Notes under the pieces: model-generated
The model's database searches: none
Told to the model about the DNA's origin: nothing
The model's input: the letters and a program-made list of their open reading frames with translations, nothing else
Position numbers and translations under genes: made by a program
From: an uncultured Clostridia bacterium
GTDB taxonomy: Bacteria > Bacillota > Clostridia > Christensenellales > Borkfalkiaceae
Reading direction: 5' to 3'
Assembly (NCBI GenBank): GCA_937920115.1
Contig: CALGVF010000191.1
Coordinates: 1 to 6,740, forward strand
DNA length: 6,740 bases
Shown here: positions 1 to 6,740 of the stretch, piece after piece
Position numbering within the stretch: the stretch's first letter is position 1
Layout: every line of letters begins with the position of its first letter

Positions 1-3000
1 GTCCGAGATATTAGTTGACGGAATAAGTTCGCCGTTTACTCTTAAAGTCGGAAGGTACGAGCCGTTTGCCGTCGTCCCGTTGTAGTACTCATCGTTTCCG
101 TCTTTATCCTTAGTACCCGTCAAAACTCTTTCGGAAGTATAAACGTAGGCTTCTTCGTAGTAAATCGAGGTTTTCTCGTCGTTAAGAGGAACTTCCTTAG
201 TCACTTTGGAAACGCTGATTACTTTAAACACATAATATGCTTCACCACTTACCGTAGACGGATTATAAAGTCTGAATACAAGGTGATATTTATCGAATTT
301 TTCCTCAGTTCCTATTTTGAACTCGACCGTATAAAGATGTCCGCCCGAATAGTCGCCCGCTTTGCTGAGTTCTCCGCCCGAGAACGAAAGCGTTTGTTTC
401 TGAACCGTCTTTTTATCTTCGCTGTAAACGAGTTCGCCGTTTTTATCTCTTTTGTCAACGGTTATATAGTTGAACATACCCCATACGGAATACTTAGTAA
501 TTCCGTTGTCCGTTTCGGCAATTATCCCCATTTGTCCGCCATATAAGCGAGTGATGAGCGAAGCCATCGAACTGCCGTATCCGGAGTAAAGCATTCTGAT
601 ATAGTCATAGTTATAGGCTACTATACCGCTTCTGTATTTACTCATATCGAGATCAAACGACTTTCCTTCAAAATTCACCGCAAGGTCGTAGTTCACTGTA
701 AACGCGAAATTATCCAAACCGCCGTTTACAATGTATTCTTTCGTGTTTTCGCCGTCTGCGTACGTTTTCGAACGTTCCGCAAGATATACGTCGGGAACAA
801 CTTTATCGTTACTATAACCAACGGTGACGTAATAATCTTTTTCTTCCGCATTGCCCTCTTTAAGTTTTGCCGTAACGGTAAACTCTGCTCCGCCGGTAGG
901 AATAAACGTCAACGTTTTATCGCCGTCCTTGAATTCGAGTTCGATACCATCGTAAAGATAGTATGTTTTACCGTCAACCTCGAGAGAGTTGCCGAGAGTC
1001 GTTACCGACGTTTTAAAACCGTATTTATTAGTGTTGCTATCGGAAGACTCTTCGTATGTCTTCAGCTCGTTTGAGGTGTTATCGTAAACGAAGAATTTAC
1101 TCGTCGTATTATTATACAACGCCATTCCGTAATTATAAATTACAACAGACGAGAAATCGTTTGCGTAGTATGTTGCGGAAACGAGCGATTCGTTGTATCC
1201 GTTTCCGCTATCGTAAACGGACGCAATCGCTTTACCGCCAGAGAGCGTATAAACGCCCGCATCGGTAGCGTCTTCGTTGCAGTAATATATTACTCCGTCG
1301 TCGAGCATCTTATAATCGCCGACCGTTCTCTTACCGTACGATGTGTATTTTATTACGTTGCCTGCATCATCGAGAACAAGTACCGAAAGGTCGTTTTCAT
1401 TGAGATACGCTCCCGCGAATCCTTTGGTAAGAATGGTAAAGAAATTTACCGTAGTACCGGAAACGGTTTCCGAAGAGAGTTTTCCAATATATGCCTGAAT
1501 TTTTTCGGCGTTGTACAAAATTACGTTCCCGCCGACAATTTCATAGGTGTATTTTACGCCCTCGTCGTCTTTAATGTTCGAATCGTAAAGCGTAGCCCCG
1601 CCTTGTCCGTTAAGAGAAACGTATTGTTTTGTAAGCGATGCATTTTTTATAACGTAATATACATTCGCTTCCTCTCCTCTGCGACTGAACGTATCCCCTT
1701 TGAGGTCGAAAATAGCAACATTTTCGCCTATCATCGTATAAACCGCTTTTTCACCGAGCACGCCATCTACAAGAACGTAGGTGTTGTAAGAAGACCTGCT
1801 GCTGCCCTTTGCCGTATATCTTGCGATATGCATTACGCCGTCAAGTTCGAGTTTTCCGTATTCGCTTGAGTTATACGTGGAGTCTTTCGCGCAGACTCTG
1901 AAATATTCCGAACCGAGCAACGTGAAATCGAACGATTCCGAGTTGTCAAGCGGTGTAAACGTATACTTATCCGCAGTATACTTACTGTTCGTATCTCCGA
2001 AAGCGTAAACTTTAACGCCGACTCCGAACGTTCCTTCGGTTCTTACGCCGTCGGCGTCTTCATAAATTGCAATGAATTTTCCGTCCGTTGTCGTTTTGTC
2101 GGTAAGAATGAATTTAACTTTTGTGTTCTCGGAATCGTCATCGTCTATTTTTACGAGCGAAGTAATTTCCACCGCTTCGTCCGAATCGAAATAGTTGAAG
2201 AACATAATCGTATTTCCGAGCAACGTTCTCGAAGACCTGAAGAACTTGAAGTTTAAACCCGAACCGTCACTCGCCGTAAATACGTCGACATAATACGAAA
2301 CACCGAGGAATTTAATTTCCTTTTCAACAAAAGAACCTTTGTGCGATTCCGAAACTTTCTTGTTATTTAAGGTTTTCACCGTCGTATAAATCGCTTCGTA
2401 TGCTTCGCCGATTTGTTTTCCGGTTATTAAGAGGGTCGTGTTGTAATCGGTCTTTCCGTCTTCGATTTTCGCAAGTTCCATCGGTTGACGGGAAAGGGCG
2501 TAAACCGTGTCGTCTTCAACGATAAAGAACTTATAGTTTTCGCCGTCTGTGATATACGAATAATTGTCAGACGTTCTGTAATACCCCTTAAAGACGGTAT
2601 TATCCGCGTCGGTATAAATACCGAAAATCGATATAAGAACGAGTTTACCGCCGTCCTCGGAAATATATTCCTTTCTCGACTCCGCAACTTTACCGTCTGC
2701 TTCGAGTACGTAGAACAAGTCGTTACCCGTTGACGAATCAACGTTGAAGGTCATCGTTTCAAACGAAACGATAGCGTCGTCTTTCTTTACTTCGGTTCTT
2801 GCATAAGTATACGAACCGTCTCCGTTTACGGTTAAGGATCCTTCAGAAACCTCTTCGTAGCCCGTCGTATTGCCTTTCTTATCAACTATAGCCTGATACA
2901 CGGTCGCATTTTCGCCGTTTAATGCAATAACGGATTTTACCTTTGCACCCTCGCCTTTATCGTCGCAATAAATGTATTCGGCATAGTTATCGTCGACTTT

Positions 3001-3891
3001 CTCGATAAACTTAATCTGCGCGATACCGACGCCGAGATAATATACACCCTTTTCGCCGTTCATCGTAAGAGTTGCGACATATCCTCCGATCAAGGAATTT
3101 TTTGTGGTATAAGTTCCGCTGCCTTTAACCTGACCGTTATCGAGATGTTCGAATTTTCCGCAACCGTCGAATCTGTATTGCTCGGCAGTACTTACAACGT
3201 TGTATACTGTATCGAGAGCCTTAGTATACAGGTCGTACACATACGCTCCGTCTTTTTCGATTACTCTGAGCGGAACGGTCTGATTATTGTACTCAAGCGT
3301 GACGTAGTATTTCTCCTCGCCCTCTGCCTGACTTATCGTATATTCGTAATTTTGAGAAGAGCCGTTATAAGTAACCGTCGCATTTCCGAATCCGTCAAGC
3401 GTAAACGTGAGACCGTTATTTACAGAGGCGTTAATCGCGATACTGCCGAACGAATATTCTTTTCCTCTTACTCTGTAAACCTCAGTACCATCGCTGACGA
3501 CTCCGAGCAAAAATCTCATGCTCGTACCGTCTTCGAACACGACTTCGTAAGTGTCGTCGGTTACGGTGTAAGTACCGTTCTTTTTAGACTGTCCTTCCGC
3601 ATAGTATTCTACTTCGTTGTACTTAGTGAACAAAATGTAGTACTTATCGTTATGATACGGTTCGTTATTGAAATCGAAAAGAACGTACTTTCCTCCGTTT
3701 AAGGCGTAATATATAAATCGATGGTTTTCCTCGTCGAGTTTGACTTTAAGCGAAAATTCGGGATCGGCAGACTCGAAAAGATACATTCCGTAATCGGAAT
3801 CGTAAGTTCCTTGTATCGAAACCCCGCCCCTGACAAGCGTCGCCGAATTCTCTTTGTCTCTGTCTACAAACAGATAATCGTAACCGCCGAA
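1..3891 (-). other. Long uncharacterised beta-rich repeat body of the giant protein
   Basis: Codons 342-1638 and beyond. The sequence is dominated by short alternating hydrophobic/polar strands broken by DG, NG and GG turns, with much Tyr, Asp, Glu, Lys and Thr and only five Cys in the whole visible protein. Loosely repeated motifs occur: TFTLDGFGNATVTY (about 503-516), YRFDGCGKFEHLDNG with GSGTYTT (580-604), ALNGENATVYQ (664-674), SLTVNGDGSYTY (693-704), VSLNGQGGATLYD (1099-1111) and LELDGVMHIARY (1022-1033). The GTY motif also appears in IQGTYDSDYG (367-376) and KNGTYTVTDDTYEV (445-458). I do not recognise a named family or catalytic residues. Repeated beta-sandwich or lipocalin-like small domains are possible. 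Confidence 0.6.
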
Positions 3892-4914
3892 CGAGTCTGT
3901 ATACGCTTTATCCCAAACGGGGTAAATACCGACCTCGCCTTTAACAATGTAGGTTCCGCCTGTCAAAGCCTCGTTATAAGCGGCGTTTTCCTTATCTGCC
4001 CAACCTATAAAACGATAGCCGTCGGGTGCGGAAAGGGTTTTGGATGGAAGTTCCACTGTCGTTTCATAATAAACGTACTTCTTTTCCAACTCCTTAGATC
4101 TGCCGTCCGGATATTTTTCATAAACGGTATAATAGTACTTGTTTCTGCTGAAGGTAATCGTAAGTAAGTTTTCCTCATAATTTTCAGAGACGACCAACGT
4201 AGGCTTATCCGAAGCGGAGAAACCCTCGATGCTGAAATCGGAAGATATCGTCTCGCCCGCAAACGCGTAACCTTCCGAAAGAACTTGCTCGGTATAAGTT
4301 TCGCCGTCGAGATTTATTATTTTGGCGTTTATGACGTACTTAGTCTTATAGCGGGCTTTTAAAACCATACCGTCAACCGCTTTAAGATTTTCGTTAACGG
4401 CATTTTCGCCGATATACCAACCAGCAAACTGATGTCCTTCCTTCGTGGGGGCTATCTCGGAAACCGCTTCCGAAACGGACGCACCCTCTTCGAGATATAA
4501 CACCTTAACGTCGCAAGAGCCTCCGTCCAAGTCAAGAGTAACGGCAGAAGCCTTTTCCCATAACGCATAATAGGTCGTTTTACCGTCAAATTTTCCCGAA
4601 GTAACGGGCGATCCCGAAAAATCGGAATTTGCGTACCACCCCTTGAAAATATAGCCCGTTTTGCTCGGGTTTTCGGGGAATTGTATGTCTGAACCTTTTT
4701 TACCGTTGAGCGTGATCGTATTCTCTTCGCCTATAACAAAGTTATTGGCAAGGTTTTTGTTTTTTTGAGAGGTAACTCCGAGTACGATTCCCATCGTTGC
4801 ACCCGCAATAACGACTACACCTGCCGCTATGGCTGCGATTTTTACCCATTTCTTTTTAAATAAGTCTTTTAGTGTGTTCTTTTTAACAGAATCATTATTC
4901 ATCGAATCGTTCAT
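1..4914 (-). CDS. Giant membrane-anchored repeat surface protein, 3' end outside window
   Basis: The frame is open from ATG at 4914 to base 1, giving 1638 codons with no stop, so the C-terminus lies outside. The ATG at 4914 is chosen over the in-frame ATG at 4902 because AGGAG sits 9 bases before it. Residues 1-23 are polar and Lys-rich, and 24-47 form one hydrophobic span (signal anchor or signal peptide; no lipobox Cys). B-repeats of the InlB/Flg_new type lie near 65-120, 124-190 and 259-335, marked by GYIFKGW, GHQFAGW and GYRFIGW. A MucBP-like segment (about 193-258, NLDGETY ending in RNKY) lies between the second and third. From about 342 onward the chain is rich in Tyr, Asp, Glu and Gly, beta-like, and carries loosely repeated DGxG and GTY motifs that I do not recognise. 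No catalytic motif or LPXTG is visible. Known B-repeat proteins are mostly surface adhesins; an adhesive or binding role here is inference. It is probably co-transcribed with the LRR gene upstream. Confidence 0.93.
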   Translation of the reverse strand, partial: MNDSMNNDSVKKNTLKDLFKKKWVKIAAIAAGVVVIAGATMGIVLGVTSQKNKNLANNFVIGEENTITLNGKKGSDIQFPENPSKTGYIFKGWYANSDFSGSPVTSGKFDGKTTYYALWEKASAVTLDLDGGSCDVKVLYLEEGASVSEAVSEIAPTKEGHQFAGWYIGENAVNENLKAVDGMVLKARYKTKYVINAKIINLDGETYTEQVLSEGYAFAGETISSDFSIEGFSASDKPTLVVSENYEENLLTITFSRNKYYYTVYEKYPDGRSKELEKKYVYYETTVELPSKTLSAPDGYRFIGWADKENAAYNEALTGGTYIVKGEVGIYPVWDKAYTDSFGGYDYLFVDRDKENSATLVRGGVSIQGTYDSDYGMYLFESADPEFSLKVKLDEENHRFIYYALNGGKYVLFDFNNEPYHNDKYYILFTKYNEVEYYAEGQSKKNGTYTVTDDTYEVVFEDGTSMRFLLGVVSDGTEVYRVRGKEYSFGSIAINASVNNGLTFTLDGFGNATVTYNGSSQNYEYTISQAEGEEKYYVTLEYNNQTVPLRVIEKDGAYVYDLYTKALDTVYNVVSTAEQYRFDGCGKFEHLDNGQVKGSGTYTTKNSLIGGYVATLTMNGEKGVYYLGVGIAQIKFIEKVDDNYAEYIYCDDKGEGAKVKSVIALNGENATVYQAIVDKKGNTTGYEEVSEGSLTVNGDGSYTYARTEVKKDDAIVSFETMTFNVDSSTGNDLFYVLEADGKVAESRKEYISEDGGKLVLISIFGIYTDADNTVFKGYYRTSDNYSYITDGENYKFFIVEDDTVYALSRQPMELAKIEDGKTDYNTTLLITGKQIGEAYEAIYTTVKTLNNKKVSESHKGSFVEKEIKFLGVSYYVDVFTASDGSGLNFKFFRSSRTLLGNTIMFFNYFDSDEAVEITSLVKIDDDDSENTKVKFILTDKTTTDGKFIAIYEDADGVRTEGTFGVGVKVYAFGDTNSKYTADKYTFTPLDNSESFDFTLLGSEYFRVCAKDSTYNSSEYGKLELDGVMHIARYTAKGSSRSSYNTYVLVDGVLGEKAVYTMIGENVAIFDLKGDTFSRRGEEANVYYVIKNASLTKQYVSLNGQGGATLYDSNIKDDEGVKYTYEIVGGNVILYNAEKIQAYIGKLSSETVSGTTVNFFTILTKGFAGAYLNENDLSVLVLDDAGNVIKYTSYGKRTVGDYKMLDDGVIYYCNEDATDAGVYTLSGGKAIASVYDSGNGYNESLVSATYYANDFSSVVIYNYGMALYNNTTSKFFVYDNTSNELKTYEESSDSNTNKYGFKTSVTTLGNSLEVDGKTYYLYDGIELEFKDGDKTLTFIPTGGAEFTVTAKLKEGNAEEKDYYVTVGYSNDKVVPDVYLAERSKTYADGENTKEYIVNGGLDNFAFTVNYDLAVNFEGKSFDLDMSKYRSGIVAYNYDYIRMLYSGYGSSMASLITRLYGGQMGIIAETDNGITKYSVWGMFNYITVDKRDKNGELVYSEDKKTVQKQTLSFSGGELSKAGDYSGGHLYTVEFKIGTEEKFDKYHLVFRLYNPSTVSGEAYYVFKVISVSKVTKEVPLNDEKTSIYYEEAYVYTSERVLTGTKDKDGNDEYYNGTTANGSYLPTLRVNGELIPSTNISD
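3910..4722 (-). other. B-repeat / MucBP-like cluster of the giant protein
   Basis: Codons 65-335. Three InlB B-repeat (Flg_new) units are visible. The first runs about 65-120 (TGYIFKGWYANSDF, then TYYALWEK). The second is about 124-190 (LDLDGGSC, EGHQFAGWY, LKARYK). The third is about 259-335 (YYYTVYEKYPDG, GYRFIGWAD, IYPVWDK). Between the second and third, about 193-258, is a segment beginning YVINAKIINLDGETYTEQ and ending ITFSRNKY, which resembles the MucBP-like beta-grasp units often found between B-repeats. B-repeats are small beta-grasp-like folds used as stalk or spacer modules in surface proteins, so this block probably lifts the rest of the chain off the membrane. Confidence 0.8.
4774..4845 (-). 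other. Membrane span / signal anchor of the giant protein
   Basis: Codons 24-47 encode VKIAAIAAGVVVIAGATMGI followed by VLGV, an uninterrupted hydrophobic stretch. It is preceded by Lys-rich sequence (KKNTLKDLFKKKW) and followed by polar SQKNKN. The charge pattern predicts the N-terminus inside and the long remainder outside. There is no Cys for lipid attachment and no clear AxA signal peptidase site at the end of the stretch, so an uncleaved N-terminal anchor is a little more likely than a cleaved signal. That choice is inference. Confidence 0.8.
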
Positions 4915-4923
4915 TTATATATA

Positions 4924-4928
4924 CTCCT
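4924..4928 (-). promoter_or_regulatory. Ribosome binding site of the giant protein gene
   Basis: The minus strand reads AGGAG here, followed by nine A/T-rich bases (TATATATAA) and then ATG at 4914. This is a good match to the anti-Shine-Dalgarno sequence at normal spacing and decides the start over the ATG at 4902. It lies inside the 22-base gap after the TAA of the upstream LRR gene. That gap has no space for a hairpin terminator or a full promoter, which supports one transcript for both genes. Confidence 0.9.
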
Positions 4929-4936
4929 ATTGGAAT

Positions 4937-6740
4937 TTAAGCCGCTTCGGATAACTCGGTATTTCCGCTATTGCTATCCGTCATTTCTGTGCTTTCTGTC
5001 GTGTTGTCTTCGTCTTCGGGGGTCTTTTCTCTCCATTCGGAATAATAAGTTACGCCGTTCGGAGCGTTAATTATTGTATCCTTGTCATACGTTTCGCCAG
5101 AGTCGCTCTTCCAGCGAACAAATATATAACCGTCTCTTTCGGGAGCGGAAATACCGTTTCTCGCCGTATCGTTGATTATCGAGTTTTCGTTTTTAACGAA
5201 TTTGCAAACATACGAACCGTCTTCGGATAAAGTCGCTCCGAATATCACGGGTCTGTAAGAAGAATTCCACCTCGAACTCCAGCCACTCGGAACTGCCTCG
5301 CTCTGAACGAAGAAAGTAAGACCTATGTTTCCGTTAAATACGTGCGAACCTATTTCGGAAACCGTATTCGCAAGATAAACGCTTGTAAGCGAGCAATTTC
5401 TGAATGCGTAATCGCCTATTTTCGTAATGTTCGACGGAATCGTTACCTGTTTAAGCGAACCGCACTTATAAAAAGCATAGTTGCCTATTTCCGTTACGCC
5501 CGAACCGAAATCGACGAGTTTTAAGGCTTCGCATTTCGAGAACACGCGGTTACCGATAATCTTAACCGAATCGGGGATAACGATGGATTCAAGCGAAGAA
5601 CAAGCCTCGAAAACGCCTAAACCTATTTCTTCGAGCGAAGAACCTATGCTGATATTTTTCAGATTTTCGCATTTATAGAAGGCTCTTTCGCCTATCGTTT
5701 CAACTCCGTTCGGTAAAGCGATATTGCCCACGTCTTCGGAAAACGCTTTGGAAAAAGCATATTTGCCGATTTGGCGAAGAGACGAATCGTCCGCAAAAGT
5801 CAGTTTATATAAACGCTGACACTCGTAAAATGCGTAATCCGATATTTCCTCGACGTTTTTCGGAATAGTTATTTCTTTTATTCCGCTCTTATAAAAGGCA
5901 GACTTCCCTATAGTTGTTGTTTTTACGGGGATATCGACTCCTTCTAATACCGAACATTTATAAAATACAAAATCGTTTAACTCTGTCAGTTCACAAAAAT
6001 CCCCCGTAATTATTCTGAGCAATTTGGGACATTCTGCAAATGCGCCTTTACCGAGTACTTTCAGGCTGTCCGGAATAGTCACTATTTCCAGCGAAGGACT
6101 TTTATAAAAAGCGTAATTGGCAACGCCTATCGTTCCGTTCGCTATTGAAAATTCAGTTTCGTTTTCGCCCGGTATATAACCGACTAACCACTTACCGATA
6201 TATACGCCTCCGCTCTTTACTTTTGACCAGAAAGCGGTATTTTTAAACGCATATGTTCCTATCGATGATAGACCTTTCGGGAGTGTAAAAGGATATTTTG
6301 TTATATACCCCGCGTCGCCAAGCATCTTGCATCCGTAAAAAGCATAGTTTCCTATTTCGGTTACGTTCTCGCCTATTCTGACCCAACTTTTACCTAAGTT
6401 TACGCAATTCTGAAAAGCAAATTTACTTATCGTCGTAACCCCTTTGCCGATATTGACGGCTTGAAGTTGCGTACAATCCGTAAAAGCATAATCGCCGAGC
6501 CAAATCACCTCGTCGGGAACGTCAACGGACTTTAATTCGTTTAAGCCGCGGAACGCTCCGTCGGCAATGCCGATTGTCCCGCTCTTTATCTTGTACTCCG
6601 TAGCGTCTTTCTTTGTTCCGACTGCCCAATTACCGACGTAATATACTCCGTTTTCGGGGTTATCGTAGAATTTTGTTCCCGCAAAAGCATACTCGCCTAT
6701 TTTCTTTAAATTTGATTTCAGGCTTACGCTTTCGAGAGCC
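4937..6740 (-). CDS. BspA-type leucine-rich-repeat surface protein with C-terminal B-repeat, 5' end outside window
   Basis: The frame enters from the right edge and stops with TAA at 4937-4939; 600 codons are visible and the start is outside. A GTG codon at 6506-6508 is internal, since the same repeat pattern continues upstream of it. About 18 repeats of 22-25 residues (longer where there are insertions) follow the pattern IGxxAFxxCxxLxxVxIPxxVxx, the LRR_5/BspA consensus (visible residues 1-480). Eleven of them keep the Cys after AFxx. Two repeats carry long insertions of similar sequence. After the array come a Trp-rich cap (VPSGWSSRWN, about residue 483), a B-repeat (about 517-572, GYIFVRW and TYYSEW) and an acidic Ser/Thr tail ending SEAA. 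No C-terminal anchor is seen, so any signal peptide or anchor would be N-terminal. BspA-like proteins are known as surface or secreted binding proteins; the ligand here cannot be told. It lies 22 bases upstream of the giant protein gene, in the same orientation. Confidence 0.94.
   Translation of the reverse strand, partial: ALESVSLKSNLKKIGEYAFAGTKFYDNPENGVYYVGNWAVGTKKDATEYKIKSGTIGIADGAFRGLNELKSVDVPDEVIWLGDYAFTDCTQLQAVNIGKGVTTISKFAFQNCVNLGKSWVRIGENVTEIGNYAFYGCKMLGDAGYITKYPFTLPKGLSSIGTYAFKNTAFWSKVKSGGVYIGKWLVGYIPGENETEFSIANGTIGVANYAFYKSPSLEIVTIPDSLKVLGKGAFAECPKLLRIITGDFCELTELNDFVFYKCSVLEGVDIPVKTTTIGKSAFYKSGIKEITIPKNVEEISDYAFYECQRLYKLTFADDSSLRQIGKYAFSKAFSEDVGNIALPNGVETIGERAFYKCENLKNISIGSSLEEIGLGVFEACSSLESIVIPDSVKIIGNRVFSKCEALKLVDFGSGVTEIGNYAFYKCGSLKQVTIPSNITKIGDYAFRNCSLTSVYLANTVSEIGSHVFNGNIGLTFFVQSEAVPSGWSSRWNSSYRPVIFGATLSEDGSYVCKFVKNENSIINDTARNGISAPERDGYIFVRWKSDSGETYDKDTIINAPNGVTYYSEWREKTPEDEDNTTESTEMTDSNSGNTELSEAA
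5024..5191 (-). other. B-repeat (Flg_new) of the LRR protein
   Basis: Visible codons 517-572. The unit reads NENSIINDTARNG, then PERDGYIFVRWKSDSGETYD, then INAPNGVTYYSEWREK. The usual GW of B-repeats is RW here. It resembles the first B-repeat of the downstream protein (TGYIFKGW and TYYALWEK), which ties the two products together. It is followed by a tail of about 28 residues with around ten acidic residues and many Ser/Thr. Confidence 0.82.
5462..5497 (-). repeat. 36-base LRR DNA repeat, copy 2
   Basis: Encodes VTEIGNYAFYKC and matches 6329-6364 at 30 of 36 bases by eye. The two copies lie in the same direction with starts 867 bases apart. 867 is a multiple of three, so recombination between them would delete or duplicate whole repeats and keep the reading frame. 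Confidence 0.75.
6107..6250 (-). repeat. LRR insertion, downstream copy
   Basis: Visible codons 164-211. AFKNTAFWSK is followed by GGVYIGKWLVGYIPGENETE, then FSIANGTIGVANYAF. It matches the insertion at 6551-6688 in order and spacing, with the Gly-Val-Tyr, Trp-x-Val-Gly and Gly-Thr-Ile-Gly residues kept. In BspA-like proteins such islands interrupt the solenoid and may form a side surface for binding; that role is inference. Confidence 0.85.
6329..6364 (-). repeat. 36-base LRR DNA repeat, copy 1
   Basis: Encodes VTEIGNYAFYGC. It matches 5462-5497 at 30 of 36 bases by eye, with most differences in the codons for the last two or three residues. This is the clearest DNA-level repeat I found in the array and could allow recombination between repeats. 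Confidence 0.75.
6551..6688 (-). repeat. LRR insertion, upstream copy
   Basis: Visible codons 18-63. After AFAGTKF the regular repeat is broken by a loop containing NGVYYVGNWAVGTKKDATEY, and the array resumes at SGTIGIADGAF. It aligns with the second insertion at 6107-6250: GVYYVGNWAVG against GVYIGKWLVG, and SGTIGIADGAF against NGTIGVANYAF. The pair suggests duplication of a multi-repeat block or a conserved functional loop. Confidence 0.85.

Larger units (their letters stand above)
5300..6739 (-). repeat. BspA-type leucine-rich-repeat array
   Basis: About 18 protein-level repeats, one per 66-75 bases except where insertions occur. Typical units are TIGERAFYKCENL, EIGNYAFYKCGSLKQVTIP, KIGDYAFRNCSL and EIGSHVFNGN. 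The first visible unit (ALESVSLKSN) is already mid-array, so more repeats probably lie beyond the right edge. Eleven units have Cys after AFxx; the others have Gly-Thr, Lys-Ser or similar there. The array ends at a cap containing GWSSRWN. Confidence 0.92.

Noticed and set aside
2427..2741. Minus-strand open frame of 104 codons in another frame
   Set aside because: It overlaps the giant protein frame completely and its translation is Arg/Thr/Ser-rich low-quality sequence. The long frame is continuous through here.
3145..3702. Plus-strand open frame of 185 codons
   Set aside because: It lies wholly antisense to the giant protein gene, has no good ribosome binding site, and its translation is Val/Arg/Ser-rich without domain-like features. 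It is a shadow of the codon bias on the other strand.
3721..4167. Plus-strand open frame of 148 codons
   Set aside because: Antisense to the B-repeat and early body region of the giant protein. No recognisable domain; the minus-strand frame has clear repeat motifs across the same bases.
4900..4902. Second in-frame ATG as start of the giant protein
   Set aside because: It lacks a ribosome binding site at proper spacing, while the ATG at 4914 has AGGAG nine bases before it.
4915..4936. Promoter or terminator between the two genes
   Set aside because: Only 22 bases are available; they hold the ribosome binding site and A/T-rich spacer, with no hairpin and no paired -35/-10 boxes.
6506..6508. 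GTG as start codon of the LRR protein
   Set aside because: The LRR pattern and an insertion typical of the array continue without a stop for 77 codons upstream to the window edge, so this is an internal valine.
5300..6739. CRISPR-like regular repeats
   Set aside because: The periodicity comes from protein repeats of variable DNA sequence in one open frame, not identical repeats with unique spacers.

Overview
The window holds two large genes on the minus strand, transcribed right to left, and almost nothing else. Both run off the window. The upstream gene (right side, open at the right edge) ends at 4937. The downstream gene starts at 4914 and stays open without a stop to base 1. Only 22 bases separate them, and these hold a clear ribosome binding site but no room for a terminator or promoter, so the pair is almost certainly co-transcribed from a promoter outside the window.

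Both products look like extracellular or surface proteins built from repeats. The upstream product (600 residues visible, N-terminus missing) is a BspA-type leucine-rich-repeat (LRR_5) protein. It has about 18 visible repeats, two of them carrying a similar long insertion, followed by a Trp-rich C-terminal cap, one InlB B-repeat (Listeria-Bacteroides repeat, Flg_new) and a short acidic Ser/Thr tail. The downstream product (1638 residues visible, C-terminus missing) starts with a basic cytoplasmic segment and one membrane span. It then has a B-repeat / MucBP-like cluster, and after that roughly 1300 residues of tyrosine- and acid-rich, beta-strand-like sequence with weakly repeated Gly/Asp-Gly and Gly-Thr-Tyr motifs that I cannot assign to a named family. 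The two proteins share the B-repeat type, which suggests a common surface location and perhaps a joint role in adhesion or in binding a host or diet polymer.

The organism is most likely an uncultured, gut-type low-to-moderate G+C Firmicute (Clostridia, perhaps Christensenellales-like). The reasons are the surface architectures, the Gram-positive-type AGGAG site, AGA as the commonest arginine codon, frequent TCG/ACG/GCG codons and TGG for tryptophan with no in-frame TGA. This placement is inference. Codon use looks alike in the two genes, so neither looks recently imported relative to the other. I see no RNA genes, CRISPR arrays, insertion sequences or phage genes. The least explained part is the long repeat body of the downstream protein.
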